DNA of 10,232 nt from a bacterium (GTDB taxonomy: Bacteria > Patescibacteriota > Minisyncoccia > UBA6257 > 2-01-FULL-56-20), in contig JAKABL010000022.1 in the NCBI GenBank assembly GCA_021801885.1, forward strand, positions 1 to 10,232, written 5' to 3'. Position 1 is the first letter of the stretch. Every line of letters starts with the position of its first letter. The notes beneath the pieces were generated by a model that saw only the letters and a list, made by a program, of their open reading frames with translations, had not been told where the DNA came from and did no database searches. The position numbers and the translations under genes were made by a program. Below are positions 6,067 through 10,232 of the stretch, in pieces.

Positions 6067-7788
6067 ATGCAGCTTCCTATCCCCGTTGATCAGCTGAAAC
6101 AGATCCTCATTAGCGACGGTCTCATCGAACCCGAGCGTTTCGATGCGCTTGCCGCCGAAGCCTCGCGCAAGAACCAGAATCTTATCGAAGTGCTCATATC
6201 CGAGAAGGTTGCGGAATCCAGCTATTTGCGCAATCTTATCGCGCATGCGCTCGGTGTGGAGCGCGCGGATTTTGGCGCGATCCCGCTCGATAAGGACGTC
6301 GTGAAGACGCTTCCGGAGGATATTGCGCGTTCGCGCCAAGTGATCCTGTTCCATAAAGAGGAGGATGGCACCTATGATGTGGCGATGACCGATCCTTCCG
6401 ACCTCGCCACGCGGGAGTTCCTCGAGGAGCGCCTGAAGGCGAAGGTCAAGCCTTTCCTCGCGACCGCGGAGGATCTCAATCAGGGATTTTCCGTATACGG
6501 CTACGAGCTCGGGCAGGATTTCAAGAAGCTCATCGTCGACAACGTGAAAGCGTCGCTCCTCGATCATGGCAAGGATGCAAAGGAGGCCGCCGCCGAGCTC
6601 CCGATCATTGCGATCGTCGATAACGTTCTTTCCTACGCCCTTGCCTCGCGCGCATCCGATATCCATATCGAGATCCTCGAGGAGGCCACGTATATTCGCT
6701 ACCGCATCGACGGCATCCTCTATGAGGTGATGAGCATTCCGAAGGAGATCCATCCGGCGATCGTTGCCCGCCTCAAGCTTCTTGCGGGTCTCAAGTTGGA
6801 CGAGCATTTCGCGCCGCAGGATGGTCGCTTCCATTATGCGGTCGGCGCGCAGTCCATCGACGTTCGCGTATCGGTGATGCCCACGTTCTACGGCGAAAAG
6901 GTGGAAATGCGCCTCCTCGAATCATCATCGAAGCCGCTTTCGCTCGAAGAACTTGGCTTTTCGGCGGAGGACACGAAGAGGGTGGCGGACAACCTCAAGC
7001 GTTCCTACGGCATGATCATCTCGTGCGGTCCTACCGGATCCGGCAAAACAACGACGCTCTATACGCTGATGAACATGCTGAATCGCCCCGAAGTGAACGT
7101 GACGACGATCGAGGATCCGATCGAATACAATATGCGGTATGTGAACCAGACGCAGATCAATCCCCAGGCGGGGATCACCTTCGCCTCGGGCCTCCGTGCG
7201 CTTTTGCGCCAGGATCCGAACATCATCATGGTCGGTGAGATCCGCGACGCCGAGACCGCCGATATTTCCGTGCAGGCGGCGCTTACCGGTCACTTGCTTC
7301 TGTCGTCGCTCCACACGAACGATGCGCCGACGGCGGTACCGCGCTTTTTCGACCTGAACGTACCGCCGTTCCTCGTGAGCTCCGTACTCAATATGATCAT
7401 TGCGCAGCGTCTTGTGCGCCGTGTCTGTCAGACGTGCATCTATTCCTACGACGCCGACGAGGGGGTGGCGAAGACGATCAAGGATCAGCTCGCCCGCATC
7501 GAAGGCGAAGAGGCAGCGGCCCGCGTGGAGATCCCCAAAGTGCTGTATCGCGGTAAGGGATGCTCCGAATGCGGCGGCACCGGCTATCGCGGCAGGCTTG
7601 GCATCTACGAGGTCATGGAGATCGATGAGAAGCTCAAAGAGCTTATCACCAGCCCTGATTTCAGCCTCGAAGCGTTGCGCATCCAGGCGGCTTCGAGCGG
7701 CATGACGACGATGTTCGAAGACGGCCTTCGCAAGGTGGAGCTTGCGCAGACAACGCTCGAAGAGGTCCTCCGCGTGATCCGCGAATAA
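6067..7788 (+). CDS. pilB: Type IV pilus assembly ATPase PilB (GspE family)
   Basis: Cytoplasmic hexameric secretion ATPase that drives pilin polymerisation on the inner-membrane platform. The 573-residue protein has a GspE N-terminal domain at about 1-150, the second N-terminal domain from about 170 (ELPIIAIVDNVLSYALASRASDIHIE), Walker A GPTGSGKT at 321-328 (K327), the Asp box TIEDPIEYN, Walker B IIMVGEIRD with E391, and the His box GHLLLSSLHTND. The tetracysteine zinc motif of assembly ATPases is complete: C454/C457 and C499/C502. This motif and the long N-terminus favour PilB/GspE over the retraction ATPase PilT. The N-terminal domain lacks an obvious RLG...Q MshEN cyclic-di-GMP motif. pilC follows after 83 bases. 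ATG 6067 is chosen because an extended -10 abuts it and family similarity starts close by. Confidence 0.97.
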   Translation: MQLPIPVDQLKQILISDGLIEPERFDALAAEASRKNQNLIEVLISEKVAESSYLRNLIAHALGVERADFGAIPLDKDVVKTLPEDIARSRQVILFHKEEDGTYDVAMTDPSDLATREFLEERLKAKVKPFLATAEDLNQGFSVYGYELGQDFKKLIVDNVKASLLDHGKDAKEAAAELPIIAIVDNVLSYALASRASDIHIEILEEATYIRYRIDGILYEVMSIPKEIHPAIVARLKLLAGLKLDEHFAPQDGRFHYAVGAQSIDVRVSVMPTFYGEKVEMRLLESSSKPLSLEELGFSAEDTKRVADNLKRSYGMIISCGPTGSGKTTTLYTLMNMLNRPEVNVTTIEDPIEYNMRYVNQTQINPQAGITFASGLRALLRQDPNIIMVGEIRDAETADISVQAALTGHLLLSSLHTNDAPTAVPRFFDLNVPPFLVSSVLNMIIAQRLVRRVCQTCIYSYDADEGVAKTIKDQLARIEGEEAAARVEIPKVLYRGKGCSECGGTGYRGRLGIYEVMEIDEKLKELITSPDFSLEALRIQAASSGMTTMFEDGLRKVELAQTTLEEVLRVIRE

Positions 7789-7816
7789 CGGATATCATTC
7801 ATGCCAATCGAAGGGG

Positions 7817-7833
7817 TTCCGCAGCGTGCGGAG
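7817..7833 (+). other. Small hairpin in the pilB-pilC gap
   Basis: TCCGCA (7818-7823), loop GCG and TGCGGA (7827-7832) form a 6-bp stem extendable by a T-G wobble. No T-run follows. It could be an RNA-processing or attenuation element between pilB and the pilC promoter; support is limited. Confidence 0.3.
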
Positions 7834-7855
7834 GCGGAAGAAAGCCCGTAAAGTG

Positions 7856-7864
7856 TGGTATTAT
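7856..7864 (+). promoter_or_regulatory. Extended -10 promoter giving a near-leaderless pilC mRNA
   Basis: TGG followed by TATTAT (five of six consensus positions) ends seven bases before the ATG at 7872, so +1 should be the T just before, or the A of, the start codon. No -35 and no Shine-Dalgarno sequence are seen. Confidence 0.6.
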
Positions 7865-7871
7865 TGATACT

Positions 7872-9080
7872 ATGGTATTCCATTATGTTGCCGCCGACGC
7901 CACCGGACAGATGACGGAGGGTGACCTTGAGGGCAACGATCTCCAGGATGCGCTCCGATGGCTGGCGGGAAAGGAGCTCCGCCCGGTGTCCGTAAAGCCG
8001 GTGGAACAAAAAAAGAAAGGCCTTTCGCTCGGAGGCGGGGGATCGGTGAACACTTCCGACAAGGTTTTCCTTACGAAGTATCTTGCGCTCATGCTGCGCG
8101 TGGGCACGGACCTCATGTCGGCCATCAATATCCTTATCGATGATTTCGACAAGCCCGCGGTCCGTCAGCTGCTTCTCGAAGTGCGCGAGAATCTGAGCAA
8201 GGGGCGCCCTTTCTACGAGACCTTTGAGAAGCATCCCAAGTGGTTTTCGGCGACGTTCGTGAATCTCGTGCGCGCGGCGGAGCGGTCCGGCAACCTTCAG
8301 AAGACGTTCGAAGATCTTTCAACGACGCTCGAAAAGGATGCGGAGCTGCAAAGTCATATCCGCTCGGCGCTCATTTATCCTGCGGTGCTCGTCGTAATGG
8401 CGAGCGGCATACTCACCTTTCTTGTGACCTATGCGCTGCCGAAGGTGGCAGGCGTGTTCAGTTCGAGCGGCATCCAACCGCCTACGTTCTCGCGCATCGT
8501 ATTCGGCGTGGGCCTTTTCATCGGAGGCAATATTATGATCATCGCGCCCTCGGTGATCCTCGTGGTCGTCGGACTCATATGGGCCGTGTGGAAGACGGAG
8601 GTCGGGCGCCATGCCTTCGATGAAGTGATGACCCATACACCTTTCATTAAGACAATCTACGATGAAATCGCGGTGCAGCGGATGGCATCCACGATGAGTT
8701 CGCTTCTCGGTGCAGGGCTTCCCGTAAACCAATCATTGGAGATCGCGGCAGACACCGTCGGGGTGCGGCAGTATCGCGAGGCGCTCATGCGTATTACGAA
8801 GGACGGCCTCGAAAAAGGCCTCACGATCGGTGATGCATTCAAGCGCGAGACGGTGTTTCCGCGTATGGTGACCAATCTCGTGGCGATATCCGAAAAGGCG
8901 GGGCACCTCGAAGAAGTGCTCAATACACTTTCGGAATTCTATGCGGCGAACATCGATTCGAACATTACGGCGCTCGTATCGCTTTTGGAGCCCGCAATGC
9001 TTCTCATTATGGGTGTGATGGTGGCCCTCATCGCGCTTTCCATCATTGTGCCGATCTATCAGCTCACCACGTCCTTCTAA
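7872..9080 (+). CDS. pilC: Type IV pilus platform protein PilC (GspF family)
   Basis: Polytopic inner-membrane protein that sits at the base of the pilus and couples PilB's motion to pilin insertion. The 402-residue length is normal. A short N-terminal region (FHYVAADATGQMTEGDLEG) resembles the start of GspF proteins. Two T2SF repeats follow at about 65-190 (LTKYLALMLRVGTDLMSAI ... LVRAAERSGNL) and about 265-395 (MASTMSSLLGAGLPVNQSL ... LVAISEKAGHLEEVL). Membrane helices lie at about 167-190, 210-240 and 372-395. The paired GAGLP and EKAG/ERSG motifs identify the family firmly. The pseudopilin gene starts 15 bases downstream and probably shares its transcript. Confidence 0.97.
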   Translation: MVFHYVAADATGQMTEGDLEGNDLQDALRWLAGKELRPVSVKPVEQKKKGLSLGGGGSVNTSDKVFLTKYLALMLRVGTDLMSAINILIDDFDKPAVRQLLLEVRENLSKGRPFYETFEKHPKWFSATFVNLVRAAERSGNLQKTFEDLSTTLEKDAELQSHIRSALIYPAVLVVMASGILTFLVTYALPKVAGVFSSSGIQPPTFSRIVFGVGLFIGGNIMIIAPSVILVVVGLIWAVWKTEVGRHAFDEVMTHTPFIKTIYDEIAVQRMASTMSSLLGAGLPVNQSLEIAADTVGVRQYREALMRITKDGLEKGLTIGDAFKRETVFPRMVTNLVAISEKAGHLEEVLNTLSEFYAANIDSNITALVSLLEPAMLLIMGVMVALIALSIIVPIYQLTTSF

Positions 9081-9095
9081 AGGACCGACCTTTTC

Positions 9096-9644
9096 ATGAA
9101 AGACCATACCAAGGGATTCACTCTCATCGAATTGCTCGTTGTCATTTTGATCATTGCGGCAATCGGGCTTGTGACGCTCGTGAGCGCGCCGGAGCAGAAC
9201 AACGCCCGCATTATGAATGTTGCGGCACAGGAAATCACTGCAACGCTCCATGAAGCCCAGAGCAATACGCTTGCGGGGAATCAGGTCGGCGGAGCGCAGG
9301 GATTCTGGGGGGTGGCCTTCAGTAACGCCACCGACACGCAGCCTTTCATGCGGCTTTTCTATGCCACTTCGACTTCCGGTCTTGCGTCGGGCACGGCCGA
9401 GGGATATACGCCGCTTCCTGCGCACATCGCGTATACGACCACGTCGATCCCGCTGGGGGGCGTGCTCTATGTGTATTATTCGAACGGCGCATTACCTGCG
9501 CTTGGTACGCAGGGGGCCTATGCTTCATGCGCTGGGTTCACATGCCCTTCGACGACGATCGAGATCGGTCTCATGACGACCAGTGGGGCCCCGGCACTTA
9601 CGTCCACGGTGACCGTCGCGCCCACCGGCGCGGTGAGCTATTGA
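9096..9644 (+). CDS. GspH/FimT-like pseudopilin
   Basis: A 182-residue prepilin. The leader MKDHTKG is cleaved after G7, exposing F8-TLIE with Glu at mature position 5, then the hydrophobic helix LLVVILIIAAIGLVTLV. The following ITATLHEAQSNTLA helix and the C-terminal VTVAPTGAVSY ending resemble GspH/FimT minor pseudopilins, which help prime pilus assembly or sit at the tip. Two cysteines in YASCAGFTCPS near the C-terminus could form a small disulfide. It follows pilC closely, with AAAGGA 11 bases before its ATG. This is the clearest Shine-Dalgarno-like sequence in the window and fits a position inside an operon. Prepilin status is sure; the GspH/FimT subtype is probable. Confidence 0.88.
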   Translation: MKDHTKGFTLIELLVVILIIAAIGLVTLVSAPEQNNARIMNVAAQEITATLHEAQSNTLAGNQVGGAQGFWGVAFSNATDTQPFMRLFYATSTSGLASGTAEGYTPLPAHIAYTTTSIPLGGVLYVYYSNGALPALGTQGAYASCAGFTCPSTTIEIGLMTTSGAPALTSTVTVAPTGAVSY

Positions 9645-9732
9645 GGGAGAAGAACGGGGAGAGATACGGCGTGCGGGAAGCGGGCAGCTCGGATGGATAT
9701 GGACAGGGAACATGAACAGCCAATGACGCGAT

Positions 9733-10176
9733 ATGGAACATTCTAAAGCGATACAAAGAGGGATATTGGAGCGTACCACATCGAGGAGTGGCCAGATGTT
9801 CGTGGGCATGGTGTTGCTCATCGGATCGGTCATTGCGATCGTGAGCCTCTTGCTCCTCTTTCTTTCGGGAGCGCTCGTGAGCACGGGATACGGCATCAAG
9901 AACACCACGGCCGCTCAGGCCGCCGCGACTGCCGGTGCGGAGGATGCCATGTTGAAGCTCGAGCGAGGCGCGATCGCATCGTTCCCGGCATCGTATACCA
10001 TTTCCGTCAATGGGACGACGGCGACCGTACTTGTGGGGAACGATGCCCCGGCCGCGGGATTCGTGACGGTTACCTCGACGGCGACCGTGGCGAACCATGA
10101 ATCGATAGTGCGGGTGGTGATGGTGGAGAATACGAGCAGCCCCATGAGCGTTGTTTCGTGGAAGGTGCTGCAATGA
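9733..10176 (+). CDS. PilX-like single-pass pilus-cluster protein
   Basis: A 147-residue protein with a 21-residue polar, basic N-terminus, then SGQMFVGMVLLIGSVIAIVS and a membrane helix to about residue 47, a TGYGIKNTTAAQAAATAGAEDAMLKL helical segment and a small beta-rich C-terminal domain. The helix plus alanine-rich AGAEDAMLKLERG pattern recurs in small proteins of patescibacterial pilin clusters and is PilX-like. Cleavage after G20 before QMF is possible, but mature position 5 is Gly, not Glu. In-frame TGA at 9724 makes the ATG at 9733 the most upstream possible start; no Shine-Dalgarno sequence precedes it. It lies between two prepilin-region genes and probably encodes a minor pilin or assembly factor. 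Confidence 0.75.
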   Translation: MEHSKAIQRGILERTTSRSGQMFVGMVLLIGSVIAIVSLLLLFLSGALVSTGYGIKNTTAAQAAATAGAEDAMLKLERGAIASFPASYTISVNGTTATVLVGNDAPAAGFVTVTSTATVANHESIVRVVMVENTSSPMSVVSWKVLQ

Positions 10177-10185
10177 TGTGCCGCA

Positions 10186-10194
10186 TGGTAAAAT
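10186..10194 (+). promoter_or_regulatory. Extended -10 promoter before the truncated last gene
   Basis: TGG followed by TAAAAT (five of six consensus positions) ends exactly six bases before ATG 10201, the same spacing as at pilB. The predicted +1 is the A of the start codon. Confidence 0.5.
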
Positions 10195-10200
10195 AATGGT

Positions 10201-10232
10201 ATGCATATGAAGAGGCCAGATTTTTCCCGATT
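10201..10232 (+). CDS. Start of an unidentified gene, cut by window edge
   Basis: Only ten codons are visible (MHMKRPDFSR), with a second in-frame ATG at 10207. The short basic start would suit a prepilin leader, and the neighbours are pilus genes, but nothing decisive is visible. The start is supported by an extended -10 element placed six bases upstream. Confidence 0.45.
   Translation, partial: MHMKRPDFSR

Noticed and set aside
5965..6834. A 289-codon minus-strand open frame opposite the start of pilB
   Set aside because: It is a shadow of pilB and runs across the pilin terminator and pilB promoter; no recognisable domain.
8733..9425. A 230-codon minus-strand open frame opposite pilC and the pseudopilin
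   Set aside because: It spans the boundary of two well-supported plus-strand genes and reads as His/Arg-rich antisense.
9712..9726. A four-codon micro-ORF (ATG to TGA) just before the PilX-like gene, with GGGAA upstream
   Set aside because: Too short to distinguish from chance; no overlap in frame with the PilX-like start.
9645..9732. Purine-rich 88-base gap examined for a promoter or terminator
   Set aside because: No hairpin with a T-run and no TGNTANNNT element at the spacing seen before the other genes.
1..10232. CRISPR arrays, insertion sequences, prophage genes, toxin-antitoxin or defence genes
   Set aside because: No regular direct repeats, terminal inverted repeats, transposase or integrase motifs, or defence-type domains were seen on either strand.

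Overview
This window looks like ordinary chromosome from a member of the Candidate Phyla Radiation (Patescibacteria, Parcubacteria-like). The main evidence is the style of the type IV pilus proteins: prepilins with a short basic leader and the KKGFTLIELLVVIAIIAIL pattern, a compact pilB-pilC-pilin cluster, and small lineage-restricted membrane proteins between known genes. By eye the GC content is in the upper 50s percent. TGA is used as a stop codon by several genes, so this is not a lineage that recodes UGA. Taxonomy is inferred; no marker gene was compared by alignment.

Layout. Positions 1-3276 are on the minus strand: dprA (DNA processing protein) followed by topA (topoisomerase I, with its 3' end beyond the window edge). 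This dprA-topA neighbourhood is common in bacteria. Divergently, from 3381 on the plus strand, come a PilO-like inner-membrane protein and an unrecognised 105-residue membrane protein. These end in a 15-bp perfect hairpin. Facing them are two minus-strand tRNA genes, tRNA-Val(GAC) then tRNA-Ile(GAT). A divergent promoter region then leads to an RluA-family pseudouridine synthase (4497-5270).

From 5331 to the right edge is a type IV pilus or pseudopilus assembly locus: a pilin with its own promoter and intrinsic terminator, the PilB/GspE assembly ATPase, the PilC/GspF platform protein, a GspH/FimT-like pseudopilin, a PilX-like single-pass protein, and the first codons of another gene. With dprA next door, the region reads as the secretion, adhesion and DNA-uptake part of a reduced genome. 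PilB powers extension, PilC and the PilO-like protein form the inner-membrane platform, and the pilins are the substrates. No retraction ATPase (PilT), prepilin peptidase, PilM or PilN lies in the window.

The most notable signal outside the proteins is how starts are arranged. Several genes have an extended -10 promoter (TGN followed by TANNNT) exactly 6-7 bases before the ATG and no Shine-Dalgarno sequence, which suggests leaderless mRNAs. I found no CRISPR array, insertion sequence, prophage or defence system, and nothing that is clearly a new multi-gene system.
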